Positions 10,355 to 19,738 of a stretch of DNA of 64,000 nucleotides are shown piece after piece. The translations under genes and the position numbers were made by a program. Source of the DNA: an uncultured Pelagibacteraceae bacterium (GTDB taxonomy: Bacteria; Pseudomonadota; Alphaproteobacteria; Pelagibacterales; Pelagibacteraceae); the NCBI GenBank assembly GCA_902524595.1, contig CABZDS010000002.1, positions 66,793-130,792 of the forward strand. Reading direction: 5' to 3'. Position 1 is the first letter of the stretch, and each line of letters begins with the position of its first letter. Under the pieces are notes generated by a model. It made no database searches and had not been told where the DNA came from. It saw only the letters and a list, made by a program, of their open reading frames with translations.

Positions 10355-10729
10355 CTATTTTTTTTTATTTAGTCCAATTAGAGAGGAATTTCTAAATCTT
10401 AAAATTACAATTGCTAAAGCAATTAAAACAATTGCACCAGCTTCGTATAGTAATATCTCTGGATTTAGAGATTTGCCCTGCAAAATAATAAATCTAGCAA
10501 GTGCAGTAATAGCAATAAATAATGGCAAAGTAATTTGAATTGATTGACTCTCCCAAAATACTCTTACCATCGCAAGAACTTCAAGATAAAGAAAAAGTAA
10601 AAGTAAATCAGCTAAAGTAACTCTCTGCACAAGTATCATCTGGTACATTTCTTGCCCAAAAGCAATGACCGTACTAACTAAAATGATAACTAATGCTACA
10701 AGCTGGATTTGCTTTACAATATTTTCCAT
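10355..10729 (-). CDS. PsiE-like small membrane protein
   Basis: A 124-residue protein with four hydrophobic helices and a basic end (IGLNKKK). The pattern LVQRVTLADLLLLFLYLEVLAMVRVFW and the later LFIAITALARFIIL resemble the PsiE family (phosphate-starvation-inducible E), whose biochemical function is unknown. It is the last gene of the run trxB - reductase - 4-TM protein - this gene, 10 nt after its neighbour. No Pho-box-like repeat was found upstream of this run, so phosphate control is not supported here. Confidence 0.65.
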   Translation of the reverse strand: MENIVKQIQLVALVIILVSTVIAFGQEMYQMILVQRVTLADLLLLFLYLEVLAMVRVFWESQSIQITLPLFIAITALARFIILQGKSLNPEILLYEAGAIVLIALAIVILRFRNSSLIGLNKKK

Positions 10730-10739
10730 TAAGAATCTC

Positions 10740-11159
10740 TTATAAATTAAAATAACTTTTTATTCTAGGCTGAAATAACAAATAAATCGCCGATATATGA
10801 ATTATTGAGTTAAGAGTAAGCACAGATTTCACACCAAAATCATTTAAACCTAATTCTGGAATTGGTTCATATGGAACTAAAATACTAGTTGTTATGGCCT
10901 CATATAAATCAAATAAACCAACAAAGTTCCAAGCTAATAAAATACCCCAAAGTACTGCAGATGGTTTTTTATAAATAAAGTAAACTAAAAATAAAGCAGT
11001 TATTCCAATTATAAAATCACCAGTCAAAGATACAATCCACTCGTATGGTGCTGCTCTCTCATTTTCTGTGATTGTCCAAAATAAAATTAAACTTGAACCA
11101 ATAGCCCTGAATGACATCCAGCCAGTTGCAAACATAATCCACTTTATTCCTTTTGTCAT
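10740..11159 (-). CDS. Four-helix membrane protein of unknown function
   Basis: I do not recognise this 139-residue protein. Four hydrophobic segments can be seen, around residues 5-28, 43-64, 67-88 and 112-132, with a loop of EPIPELGLNDFG before the last. No catalytic motif stands out. It starts 1 nt before the end of the preceding reductase gene's stop region and is followed after 10 nt by the PsiE-like gene, so it is very probably co-transcribed with trxB and the reductase. A membrane partner for those genes is a guess. Confidence 0.6.
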   Translation of the reverse strand: MTKGIKWIMFATGWMSFRAIGSSLILFWTITENERAAPYEWIVSLTGDFIIGITALFLVYFIYKKPSAVLWGILLAWNFVGLFDLYEAITTSILVPYEPIPELGLNDFGVKSVLTLNSIIHISAIYLLFQPRIKSYFNL

Positions 11160-11160
11160 A

Positions 11161-12180
11161 TTATACTAATCCAAGTCTAACTACTGATTTTGCTGCATCC
11201 TCAATACATCCTCTTGCTGGCTGAAATTTAAATCCCAATAAATCTTCAGCATACGAAGCATCAGTTTGCATTTGTATCCCTAAATCTGGAACCATCATTT
11301 TTGCACTCGTATCCAGATGACTAATTATTCTCACTAAAAAGTTTGGCAACACTCTTTTTGGAAGTTTTTTTGAATATTTAGGTAATACTTCAGCCATAAT
11401 ATTAGAAAAATCTATCATTCTTTTGACCTCAGAGCCAATTATTAGTCGTCTTCCACCAACATCTGGTCTTGTTAAAGAATTGATGTGAGCTTTCACTACA
11501 TCTTTCATATCCGAGACTAAAATACTAAAATCCGGAGCACCTGGATATTTACCTTCTAGAAATAATTTAACATAACTTATCGAAGTTTTTTCTTTAATAT
11601 CTAAAGCGTCTCCAAAGACACCTCCAGGACATATACATACCAACTTATTCTTTAAACCTTTATTCTCCATAAATTCCCAAGCTGCCTTTTCAGCCTTGAT
11701 TTTTGAAACAAAGTAATCATTACAACCTTTCCAATTAGCATCACTCCAATCATTTTCACCAAATGTATATGGATTTGTCCTATTAGGTTTTCTAAACATT
11801 GTTGCAATTGAAGAAGTTTTAATAATACGTTCAACTCCCGCATTAACAGCAGCTTTTAAAACTCTTATAGTTCCATCTTTAGCTGTTGGAACAAGACTTT
11901 CACGATCTCTAGAGGTCTTTAAAGGGAAAGGAGAAGCCACATGCATTACATACTTACAGCCTTTTAATGCCTCATCCCAACCTTCGTCTTTCAAAAGATC
12001 TAATTCGGCAAATGATAATTTATCAATTGATGCATATTCATTTATGGTTTTCTTTGTTTGCTCTATTAAACCAGAATCTCTAACAGTACCTAAAACTTTA
12101 TATCCCGATTTTAATAATTCAATCGCAGTGTGTTTAGCGATCCATCCACTTATACCCGTTAACAATACTGTTTCATTCAT
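11161..12180 (-). CDS. NAD(P)-dependent epimerase/dihydroflavonol reductase-like protein
   Basis: Extended short-chain dehydrogenase of 339 residues. It has an N-terminal nucleotide motif TGISGWIAKH near residues 8-17, a VMHVASPFPL segment typical of the DFR/cinnamoyl-CoA reductase/3-beta-HSD branch, and the active-site pair in NDYFVSKIKAEK (YxxxK). The family reduces aldehydes, ketones or CoA thioesters with NADPH; the substrate cannot be deduced. The start codon follows the trxB stop directly, with no spacer. Co-transcription with thioredoxin reductase and two small membrane proteins gives no obvious pathway. Confidence 0.75.
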   Translation of the reverse strand: MNETVLLTGISGWIAKHTAIELLKSGYKVLGTVRDSGLIEQTKKTINEYASIDKLSFAELDLLKDEGWDEALKGCKYVMHVASPFPLKTSRDRESLVPTAKDGTIRVLKAAVNAGVERIIKTSSIATMFRKPNRTNPYTFGENDWSDANWKGCNDYFVSKIKAEKAAWEFMENKGLKNKLVCICPGGVFGDALDIKEKTSISYVKLFLEGKYPGAPDFSILVSDMKDVVKAHINSLTRPDVGGRRLIIGSEVKRMIDFSNIMAEVLPKYSKKLPKRVLPNFLVRIISHLDTSAKMMVPDLGIQMQTDASYAEDLLGFKFQPARGCIEDAAKSVVRLGLV

Positions 12181-13125
12181 TTATTCGGATAAATGTTTTT
12201 CAGCCTCTAATGCTGCCATACATCCCATACCAGCTGCTGTAACTGCCTGTCTAAATACTTTATCTTTCACATCACCAGCAGCAAAAACTCCTGGTATATT
12301 TGTTTCCGTAGACTCTGGTTTTGTTATTAAATAACCCTCATTATCCATTTCTAGTTGGTCTTTAAATAATGAGGTTGCTGGATCATGCCCTATAGCTATG
12401 AACAATCCATCAATTTTTAGTTCGTCTATTTTATTTGTTTTAACATTTTTAATTTTTAATCCAGTTACATTTTTAGGATCATTATCCCCAATAACTTCAT
12501 CAACAACAGAGTCCCAAATTATGTCAATTTTTTTATTTTCCATTAATTTCTTTTGAAGTAATTTTTCTGCTCTTAGACTATCTCTTCTGTGAATAAGCTG
12601 AACTTTTGAAGCAAATTTTGTTAAAAACATAGCTTCTTCGACAGCAGCATTTCCACCTCCAACAACTGCTACAGTTTTGTCTTTAAAGAAAAATCCATCA
12701 CATGTTGCACATGCAGATACACCAAAACCTCTAAAGCTTTGTTCTGAATCAATATTTAACCATCTTGCTTGAGCTCCTGTTGATATAATGATTGAGTCTG
12801 CTTCATAAATTTGGCCGCTATCTCCAATAGCTTTAAATGGCTTAGATTTTAAGTCCACTGATGCAATATGATCTTGAATCATTTCAGTCCCAACTACTTC
12901 TGCCTGACCTTTCATTTGATCCATAAGCCATGGCCCTTGTATTACATCTTTAAATCCAGGAAAATTTTCAACATCAGTTGTTGTTGTTAATTGGCCACCA
13001 GGTTCCATACCATGAACTAATATTGGTTTTAACATTGCTCTTGCAGCATAAATTGCTGCTGTATATCCAGCGGGACCTGACCCAATTATTAACACTTTTG
13101 TGTGTTTAGTTGGATTTTCACTCAT
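12181..13125 (-). CDS. trxB: Thioredoxin-disulfide reductase
   Basis: NADPH-dependent flavoenzyme that keeps thioredoxin reduced in the cytoplasm. FAD motif GSGPAG lies at 15-20, the redox-active pair C139-A-T-C142 in SACATCDG, the NADPH motif GGGNAA at 156-161, and the C-terminal FAD segment PGVFAAGDVKD. Length 314 is typical. It heads a minus-strand run of four genes and is divergent from the ELM1-like gene with just 21 nt between start codons. The window has a second TrxB-like protein at 62272-63288, but that one lacks the CxxC pair, so this is the true TrxB. Confidence 0.95.
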   Translation of the reverse strand: MSENPTKHTKVLIIGSGPAGYTAAIYAARAMLKPILVHGMEPGGQLTTTTDVENFPGFKDVIQGPWLMDQMKGQAEVVGTEMIQDHIASVDLKSKPFKAIGDSGQIYEADSIIISTGAQARWLNIDSEQSFRGFGVSACATCDGFFFKDKTVAVVGGGNAAVEEAMFLTKFASKVQLIHRRDSLRAEKLLQKKLMENKKIDIIWDSVVDEVIGDNDPKNVTGLKIKNVKTNKIDELKIDGLFIAIGHDPATSLFKDQLEMDNEGYLITKPESTETNIPGVFAAGDVKDKVFRQAVTAAGMGCMAALEAEKHLSE

Positions 13126-13146
13126 ATGAAAGCTATATAATGATTA

Positions 13147-14094
13147 ATGACTAAATTGAAAGGTATATTATTAACAGAAGGTATGCATGGGATGATTAGC
13201 CAAGTAGAAGGTTTGGCTAAAGCTTTAGATATAAATTATTCTCACCATACAGTTGAAACAAAAGGTTTCTGGAAAGTTATACCAACAAAATTCACTCCAA
13301 TATCCGACTCAGTTTTTAAAAAAATTGAATGCGAAGATGTTGATTTAATAATTTCATGTGGGAGAAAAAGTATTATTCCATCATTATTCTTAAAAAAAAA
13401 TTCAAAGAAAAAAATATTTAACATTCATATTCAAAACCCAAAGATAAAACTAGATAATTTTGATCTAGTTGTAGTGCCTGAGCACGATAACCTTGATGGA
13501 CATAATGTAATAAAAACAAAAGGAGCTATTCATTATTTAACAAGTGAAGAAATTGAAAAAGACAAAGAATATTTATTTAGTATTTCAAGCAAATTGCAGG
13601 ATAAAAATATAATTTCATTAATAATTGGTGGTCCTACCCAGTATTATGATTATTCAGATAGAAATATCCAAGAAATTTTTTCAAAAGTGAATTATTTGGT
13701 TAAAGAAAATAATCTTAATTTAGTAGTCATCCCCTCTATTAGAACTCCAAAGGGAACTATAGAACATGCAAAAATATATTTTGGAAATGATCATTTAGTA
13801 TTAGATGGTGTTGATAAAAAAGCTTATTTAAGTGCTCTTTCACAATCAAAACATTTGGTTATTACTTGCGATTCAAGCTCAATGATTTCTGAGGCAGCTC
13901 TAACAGGAAAACCAATTTATATTGCCACTATTCCACCTAAAAAAAATGATAAAAGATTTAAAAATTTTAGAAAATTATTTCAAGAAATGAAAATTGTTAG
14001 AGAATTAGGAGAAAAATTAGAAAATTGGAACTATGAAAAATTAGATGAAACGAATAGAGTAGCAAATATCATTAAAGATAAAATTCAATTATAA
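13147..14094 (+). CDS. ELM1-like protein (DUF1022 family)
   Basis: A 315-residue protein similar to the mitochondrial fission ELM1/DUF1022 family, which has a two-domain glycosyltransferase-B-like layout. Features are the N-terminal LLTEGMHGMISQVEGLAKAL, ISCGRKSIIPSLFL, IGGPTQYYDYS in the second half, and the CDSSSMISEAALTGKPIYI segment that resembles the nucleotide-sugar site of GT-B enzymes. Bacterial members have no established activity that I know of. Its stop overlaps the start of the 2OG oxygenase-like gene by 1 nt (TAATG), so the two are coupled. Confidence 0.7.
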   Translation: MTKLKGILLTEGMHGMISQVEGLAKALDINYSHHTVETKGFWKVIPTKFTPISDSVFKKIECEDVDLIISCGRKSIIPSLFLKKNSKKKIFNIHIQNPKIKLDNFDLVVVPEHDNLDGHNVIKTKGAIHYLTSEEIEKDKEYLFSISSKLQDKNIISLIIGGPTQYYDYSDRNIQEIFSKVNYLVKENNLNLVVIPSIRTPKGTIEHAKIYFGNDHLVLDGVDKKAYLSALSQSKHLVITCDSSSMISEAALTGKPIYIATIPPKKNDKRFKNFRKLFQEMKIVRELGEKLENWNYEKLDETNRVANIIKDKIQL

Positions 14095-14756
14095 TGGCAT
14101 TTTTAAATTCAATATTAAATAATTCGTCAAATCACAAAACTCCTTTTGAACATTGGGAATTAAATCAACCATTAACTGACGGCCAAGTTCAGGAAATTGT
14201 AAACGCTGATATAGCTAATCCGATAGAACATAATTTAAACTATGATGGCACAAGAGCAATTGATGGGGGCGAAGGCAAGTTTAGAGAAGGTATATCAGAC
14301 GGAGGCAAAGCATTAAAATTTAGATGTTTTGTTACAAAAGAAAATTCAAATCAATTTCCTAATCTTGTTGAATTTATTAAAGAACTTCAGAATCCATCAA
14401 CTCACAAAAAAATTTCTGAAATGATAAATAAAGATCTTTCTAATTCATATGTAAGAGTTGAGGTTATATGTGATAGAAAAGGTTTCTGGTTAAAACCACA
14501 TTGCGATATTAAAGAGAAACTGATGTCCTGTTTATTGTTCGTAAACAAACATAATGAAAAAGAAGATTTAGGAACAGATTTTTATGATGAAAATCTAAAA
14601 CTAGCAAAAACTGTTCCTTACAAGGATAATTATGGATATTTCTTTTCAAGTGGCCCTAACACTTGGCATGGTATGGAAAAAAAAGAAATAGCAAAAGAGA
14701 GAAGATGTCTTCAAGTAAATTATGTTACATTTGAGACAGATTGGAAAGTTAGTTAA
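14094..14756 (+). CDS. 2-oxoglutarate/Fe(II) dioxygenase-like protein
   Basis: A 220-residue protein with a plausible iron-binding facial triad: H136-x-D138 in KPHCDIKEK and H192 in NTWHGME, followed by R203/R204 in ERRCLQVNYV, which would bind 2-oxoglutarate. The order and spacing match the double-stranded beta-helix hydroxylases. The residues after the HxD (LMSCLLFVN) and the GYFFSSGPNTWHG segment fit the fold. The substrate is unknown. It is translationally coupled to the ELM1-like gene, and its stop lies 2 nt from the convergent carB stop. A non-catalytic cupin-like protein is less likely as all ligands are present. Confidence 0.68.
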   Translation: MAFLNSILNNSSNHKTPFEHWELNQPLTDGQVQEIVNADIANPIEHNLNYDGTRAIDGGEGKFREGISDGGKALKFRCFVTKENSNQFPNLVEFIKELQNPSTHKKISEMINKDLSNSYVRVEVICDRKGFWLKPHCDIKEKLMSCLLFVNKHNEKEDLGTDFYDENLKLAKTVPYKDNYGYFFSSGPNTWHGMEKKEIAKERRCLQVNYVTFETDWKVS

Positions 14757-14758
14757 AA

Positions 14759-17700
14759 TTAATTATCTTGCAAAGATTTAACTCTTAACTTTGATGTTTT
14801 TAAAGATTTAATTGCTTCTAAGAATGAATAGGCTGTAGACATATTTGTACAATAAGGAATTTTGTTTGCAAGGGTTCCTCTTCTCAATGCTCTAGCATCA
14901 CTAATTCTGTGCTCAGAGTTTCCACCTCCAGTATTTATTACCAAAGATATTTTTTTTGAATTTAAAACATCAACTATGTGTGGTCTACCACTGCTCACTT
15001 TATTAATTTTTTTACATTTCATTCCATTTTGATTTAAAATTTCAGAAGTTCCTTTTGTTGCAGAAAGTGTAAATCCAAGTTTAATTAATCTTTGAGCAAC
15101 ACCTATTATTTCTTGTTTATGCGAGTCTTTTACCGATAAGAATGCCATTCCTTTAGTTGGCAATGAATTTGAAGAAGCGATTTGACTTTTGGCAACTGCC
15201 ATTCCAAAATCATCATCAAAACCCATTACTTCACCAGTAGACTTCATTTCAGGACCAAGCAACAAATCACTATCTGGAAATTTATTAAATGGAAATACCG
15301 CTTCTTTAACAGCAAATTTTTTATTGGTTTTATATTTTAACTTATATTTGCTTAACTTTTCTCCAGACATTATTCTTGATGCAATTTTTGCAAGCGGAAT
15401 ACCATTTGCCTTTGAAACAAAGGGAACAGTTCTGCTTGCTCTAGGATTGACTTCAATTACGAAAATCTCATCATTTTTAATTGCGAATTGAATATTTAAA
15501 AATCCTTTAACTTTTAAAGCTAAAGCCAATTTTCTTGTTTGTATTTTAAGTTCTCTTAAAAGGTTTGCTTTTATTGATACTGGAGGTAAGCAACATGCTG
15601 AGTCTCCAGAATGAATTCCGGCTTCTTCAATATGTTGCATTATTCCAGCAACATAAACATCTTTTCCGTCAGAAATTGCATCTACATCTACTTCCATTGC
15701 ACTATCAATAAATTTGTCAATTAAGATTGGATTTTGCTCCGATGCTTTGAAGGCTTCATTAATAAATTGTTTTAATTGGCTTTTGTCATGAACAATCTCC
15801 ATAGCTCTTCCTCCCAAAACATAAGAAGGTCTTACAACTACAGGCAATCCAATTTTTTCAGCAACATTAATAGCTTGATCAAATTTGTAGGCTATTCCGC
15901 TTTCAGCTTGTTTTAATTTAAGCTTAATAAGCAACTCTCTAAATCTGTTTCTATCCTCTGCAAGATCAATCGATTTATATTGTGTCCCTAAAATAGGTAA
16001 TTTATTTTCATCTAAAAATTTAGCTAATTTGATAGGAGTTTGGCCTCCAAATTGTGCAATAATCCCAATTAGATTTCCTTTTGATTTTTCTTTTAAAATT
16101 ATATTCTCAACATACTCTTCAATTAAAGGTTCAAAGTATAATCTATCACTTGTATCATAATCTGTAGAAACAGTTTCCGGGTTACAATTTATCATTATTG
16201 TTTCAAAACCTGCTTCTTTTAAAGAAAAGCTAGCCTGACAACAGCAGTAATCAAACTCTATACCTTGACCAATTCTATTTGGTCCTCCACCTAAAATTAT
16301 TATTTTCTTTTTATTGCTTGGCTCAGCTTCGCATTCAGTTTTAATAGAAAAATTTCTTTGATACGTAGAATACATATAAGGTGTGAAAGATTTGAATTCA
16401 GCAGCACAGGTATCAACTTTCTTAAAAACAGGCATAACTTTTAGCCCTTTTCTTCTTGATTTGACAATTGTTTCTTTTTGACCAGTTAATTGTGAGATTT
16501 TTTTATCAGAAAAGCCTATCGATTTTATTCTATTAAATTCCTCAAAACTTTTGGGCAGCCCTTTGAAATTTAACATTTTTTCTTCCTCAACTATTTCCTT
16601 AATTTGATATAAAAACCATGGATCTACTTTTGATAATTTATATATAACATCTAAAGAAATTTTTTTTCTAAAAGCTTCAGCAATTAATAGTAATTTATTT
16701 GGAATATTGATTTTTAAATTTTTCAAAATCTCTTTTTTTGTGTAATTAAAAATATTGTCTAATCCAGAAAAACCAGTTTCAAGTGAAACTAGAGCTTTTT
16801 GAAAAGATTCTTTGAAATTTCTGCCAATTGCCATTGCTTCACCAACCGATCTCATGGATGTGCCTAAAATTGCCTCTGTGTCAGAAAATTTTTCAAACGT
16901 AAACCTTGGAATTTTTGTTACAATATAATCGATTGTTGGTTCAAAAGAAGCTGGTGTTACTTTTGTTATTTCATTTTGTAGTTCATCAAGAGTATAACCA
17001 ACTGCTAATTTTGCGGCCACTTTTGCTATTGGAAAGCCAGTTGCTTTAGAGGCTAATGCAGATGATCTTGAAACTCTGGGGTTCATTTCAATAATTACCA
17101 TTCTTCCATTTTTTGGATTTATGGCAAATTGAACGTTTGAACCTCCTGTCTCAACACCTATTTTTCTTAAACAAGCAATAGATGCATTTCTCATTACTTG
17201 ATACTCTTTATCCGTCAATGTTAATGCTGGAGCTATTGTAACAGAATCACCAGTATGAGTTCCCATTGGATCAACATTTTCTATTGAACAAATAATTATA
17301 CAATTGTCGTTTCTATCTCTAACGACCTCCATCTCAAATTCTTTCCAACCATCTAAACATTCTTCAACTAAAACCTGATTTTGAGGAGACTCGTTTATTC
17401 CTTCTTTAACAATCTTAAAAAAATCTTTTTTTGTTCTAGCAATTCCTCCACCCAATCCACCCAAAGTAAATGAAGGTCTAATAATTGCAGGAAGACCAAT
17501 TTTATTTAAACATTTTTTTGCGTTTGAAAATTTGTTAAGAATTTCTGATTTTGGTAAATCAATACCAATATAAGACATATTCTTTCTAAATTTTTTTCTG
17601 TCCTCAGCATTTGCTATTGCTTTCGAGTTTGCTCCAATAAGTTCAATTTTATACTTTTTAAGCAAACCAATTTTTTCTGCATTAATTGCAAGATTTAATG

Positions 17701-17983
17701 CTGTTTGACCACCCATTGTAGGTAAAATAGCATCTGGCCTTTCTTTTTTGATAACTTCCTCTAGCACTTCCAAAGATATTGGTTCGATATAAGTTTTATC
17801 GGCAACACCAGGATCAGTCATTATAGTTGCTGGATTTGAGTTGATTAATATTACTTTATAACCCTCATCTTTTAAAGCTTTGCAGGCCTGTGTTCCCGAA
17901 TAATCAAATTCACAAGCTTGACCAATAATAATTGGACCAGCTCCAATAACTAAAATTTTTTTAATGTCTTTTCTTTTTGGCAT
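14759..17983 (-). CDS. carB: Carbamoyl-phosphate synthase large subunit
   Basis: Makes carbamoyl phosphate from bicarbonate, ammonia (channelled from CarA) and two ATP, for pyrimidine and arginine synthesis. Two duplicated ATP-grasp halves are clear: [17 protein letters not shown] near 15-31 and [16 protein letters not shown] in the second half, with [11 protein letters not shown] and [13 protein letters not shown] loops and paired metal-binding segments [14 protein letters not shown] and [14 protein letters not shown]. The C-terminal MGS-like regulatory domain ([15 protein letters not shown]) is present. Length, 1074 residues, is normal. Its start overlaps the end of carA by 23 nt. Confidence 0.97.
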   Translation of the reverse strand: MPKRKDIKKILVIGAGPIIIGQACEFDYSGTQACKALKDEGYKVILINSNPATIMTDPGVADKTYIEPISLEVLEEVIKKERPDAILPTMGGQTALNLAINAEKIGLLKKYKIELIGANSKAIANAEDRKKFRKNMSYIGIDLPKSEILNKFSNAKKCLNKIGLPAIIRPSFTLGGLGGGIARTKKDFFKIVKEGINESPQNQVLVEECLDGWKEFEMEVVRDRNDNCIIICSIENVDPMGTHTGDSVTIAPALTLTDKEYQVMRNASIACLRKIGVETGGSNVQFAINPKNGRMVIIEMNPRVSRSSALASKATGFPIAKVAAKLAVGYTLDELQNEITKVTPASFEPTIDYIVTKIPRFTFEKFSDTEAILGTSMRSVGEAMAIGRNFKESFQKALVSLETGFSGLDNIFNYTKKEILKNLKINIPNKLLLIAEAFRKKISLDVIYKLSKVDPWFLYQIKEIVEEEKMLNFKGLPKSFEEFNRIKSIGFSDKKISQLTGQKETIVKSRRKGLKVMPVFKKVDTCAAEFKSFTPYMYSTYQRNFSIKTECEAEPSNKKKIIILGGGPNRIGQGIEFDYCCCQASFSLKEAGFETIMINCNPETVSTDYDTSDRLYFEPLIEEYVENIILKEKSKGNLIGIIAQFGGQTPIKLAKFLDENKLPILGTQYKSIDLAEDRNRFRELLIKLKLKQAESGIAYKFDQAINVAEKIGLPVVVRPSYVLGGRAMEIVHDKSQLKQFINEAFKASEQNPILIDKFIDSAMEVDVDAISDGKDVYVAGIMQHIEEAGIHSGDSACCLPPVSIKANLLRELKIQTRKLALALKVKGFLNIQFAIKNDEIFVIEVNPRASRTVPFVSKANGIPLAKIASRIMSGEKLSKYKLKYKTNKKFAVKEAVFPFNKFPDSDLLLGPEMKSTGEVMGFDDDFGMAVAKSQIASSNSLPTKGMAFLSVKDSHKQEIIGVAQRLIKLGFTLSATKGTSEILNQNGMKCKKINKVSSGRPHIVDVLNSKKISLVINTGGGNSEHRISDARALRRGTLANKIPYCTNMSTAYSFLEAIKSLKTSKLRVKSLQDN

Positions 17984-19154
17984 ATTTTTTTATGTCTTTA
18001 ATAAATTTACTAAATAAATATTTACTATCTTGTGGTCCGGGATTAGCTTCAGGATGATATTGAACTGAGAAAACTGGTTTATTTTTCAATCTTATTCCCT
18101 CTATAGAATTGTCAAATAATGATAGGTGAGTTATTTCTGTATTGTTTTTTAAACTTTCTTTAACAACCTCAAATCCATGATTTTGACTTGTAATTTCAAC
18201 TTTCTTTGTAATTAAATTTTTTACCGGATGATTTGCACCTCTATGTCCTAACTTCATTTTTTTGGTTTTTGCATCTAATGCTAAAGCTAAAATTTGATGA
18301 CCCAAACATATTCCAAATAAAGGAATATTTTTTTTAATTAAATTTTTTATTACATTAATTGCATACTTTCCTGTTGCTGCTGGATCACCAGGACCGTTAG
18401 ACAAAAAAATCCCATGAGGCTCTAGATTAAGTATATTATTTGCATTTTCTCTACATGAAACAACTTTAACTTCACAATCAAAGTCAGAGAAATATCTAAG
18501 TATATTTTTTTTAATTCCATAATCTATTGCAACTACCCTAAATTTTTTCTTTTTATTTTTCTCATAACCTTTAGTTTTTTTCCAAGTTTTATGTCCTTTC
18601 CAAATATATGTTATGTTAGTTGTGACCTCTTGCGCTAAATCCATTCCGCTTAAACCAGGCCATTTAATTGATTTATTTATTAGTTTATTGACATTAAATT
18701 TACCATTTTTATTGTTTGATATTGTTCCTTTTGGAGCACCCTTATCTCTAATAAAATTTGTTAAACTTCTTGTATCAAGACCAGTTATGCCTACTATTTT
18801 ATTTTTTCTAAGCCATATATCTAAATTCTGAAGAGATCTATAATTAGATGGACTTGTTATTTCTGAATTAAAAATAACACCTCTAGTCCATATTTTATCG
18901 GACTCTAAGTCCTCTTCATTAGTTCCCACATTGCCAATATGAGGAAATGTAAAATTTATTATCTGACCAGCATAAGATGGGTCAGATATAATTTCTTGAT
19001 AACCAGTTAATGAGGTATTAAAGCATAGTTCGCCAGTTGCCTCTCCTTTATATCCTAGTCCGATACCTTTAAAGACTGATTTATTTTCGAGAACTAAAAT
19101 AGCTGTGTTAAAATTTGAGAGATGTGAAGATTTGTTTTTTTGTTTTAAAGTCAA
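17961..19154 (-). CDS. carA: Carbamoyl-phosphate synthase small (glutaminase) subunit
   Basis: Class I glutamine amidotransferase that feeds ammonia to CarB. The N-terminal CarA domain ([21 protein letters not shown]) and the C-terminal GATase domain with nucleophile C283 in FGICLGHQ, then [12 protein letters not shown] holding the catalytic His and Glu, are visible. The frame begins at TTG (19152-19154) directly after an in-frame stop, and no ATG lies before the conserved [12 protein letters not shown], so TTG is the best start. Length 397 fits. It is the first gene of carA-carB and is divergent from the yqeY gene, with about 104 nt between them holding no clear attenuator. Confidence 0.95.
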   Translation of the reverse strand: MTLKQKNKSSHLSNFNTAILVLENKSVFKGIGLGYKGEATGELCFNTSLTGYQEIISDPSYAGQIINFTFPHIGNVGTNEEDLESDKIWTRGVIFNSEITSPSNYRSLQNLDIWLRKNKIVGITGLDTRSLTNFIRDKGAPKGTISNNKNGKFNVNKLINKSIKWPGLSGMDLAQEVTTNITYIWKGHKTWKKTKGYEKNKKKKFRVVAIDYGIKKNILRYFSDFDCEVKVVSCRENANNILNLEPHGIFLSNGPGDPAATGKYAINVIKNLIKKNIPLFGICLGHQILALALDAKTKKMKLGHRGANHPVKNLITKKVEITSQNHGFEVVKESLKNNTEITHLSLFDNSIEGIRLKNKPVFSVQYHPEANPGPQDSKYLFSKFIKDIKKYAKKKRH

Positions 19155-19276
19155 TTACAACTCATAAGTTAAAGGTTAATACAATAAAACCTATTTATCC
19201 GCAACAGATCTATAATAATTTTTTTAAAATACAATTTTTCTTTTGAACAATTTTATCTATGAAGTACATTCCAAAT

Positions 19277-19738
19277 ATGACGATGAGAGATAAAATAGAT
19301 AATGATTACAAAAATGCTTTAAAATCTAAAGATAAAAATAAGATATCAACTTATAGGTTAATTTTGTCAGGAATTAAGGACTTAGATATTAACAATAGGT
19401 CTGGTCCAAATAAAAAAGATACAAATGATGAAGATATAAAAAAACTATTGAAGAAAATGATTAAACAAAGGTCCGAATCAATTGAAATATACAAAAAAAA
19501 TAACAGATCAGATTTATTAGAAATTGAGAAAGGAGAGCTCGATATTTTATCAGAGTATCTACCTAAGCAGTTATCAGAAGCTGATACAGAAAAAATTTGT
19601 AAAGAAATTATAAAAAATTCTGGAGCCTCATCATTAAAAGATATGGGAAAAGTGATGGGTGAATTAAAAAAAAATCATGCAGATACAATTGATTTTTCAA
19701 AAGCAGGTCAAATTATTAAAAATTTACTAAACGGCTAA
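19277..19738 (+). CDS. YqeY/GatB C-terminal-like domain protein
   Basis: Cytoplasmic protein of the YqeY family, with the helical domain also found at the C-terminus of GatB. Conserved points are MRDKIDNDYKNALKSKDK at the start, RSESIEIYKKNNRSDLLEIEKGELDILSEYLP (given here in outline) in the middle, and LKDMGKVMGELKK near the end. The frame is open from an ATG at 19259, but family members begin at MxxRDKI, so I prefer the ATG at 19277. The stop overlaps the dnaG ATG by 1 nt. A role in tRNA-dependent amidation is often suggested for the domain but not shown here. Confidence 0.82.
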   Translation: MTMRDKIDNDYKNALKSKDKNKISTYRLILSGIKDLDINNRSGPNKKDTNDEDIKKLLKKMIKQRSESIEIYKKNNRSDLLEIEKGELDILSEYLPKQLSEADTEKICKEIIKNSGASSLKDMGKVMGELKKNHADTIDFSKAGQIIKNLLNG

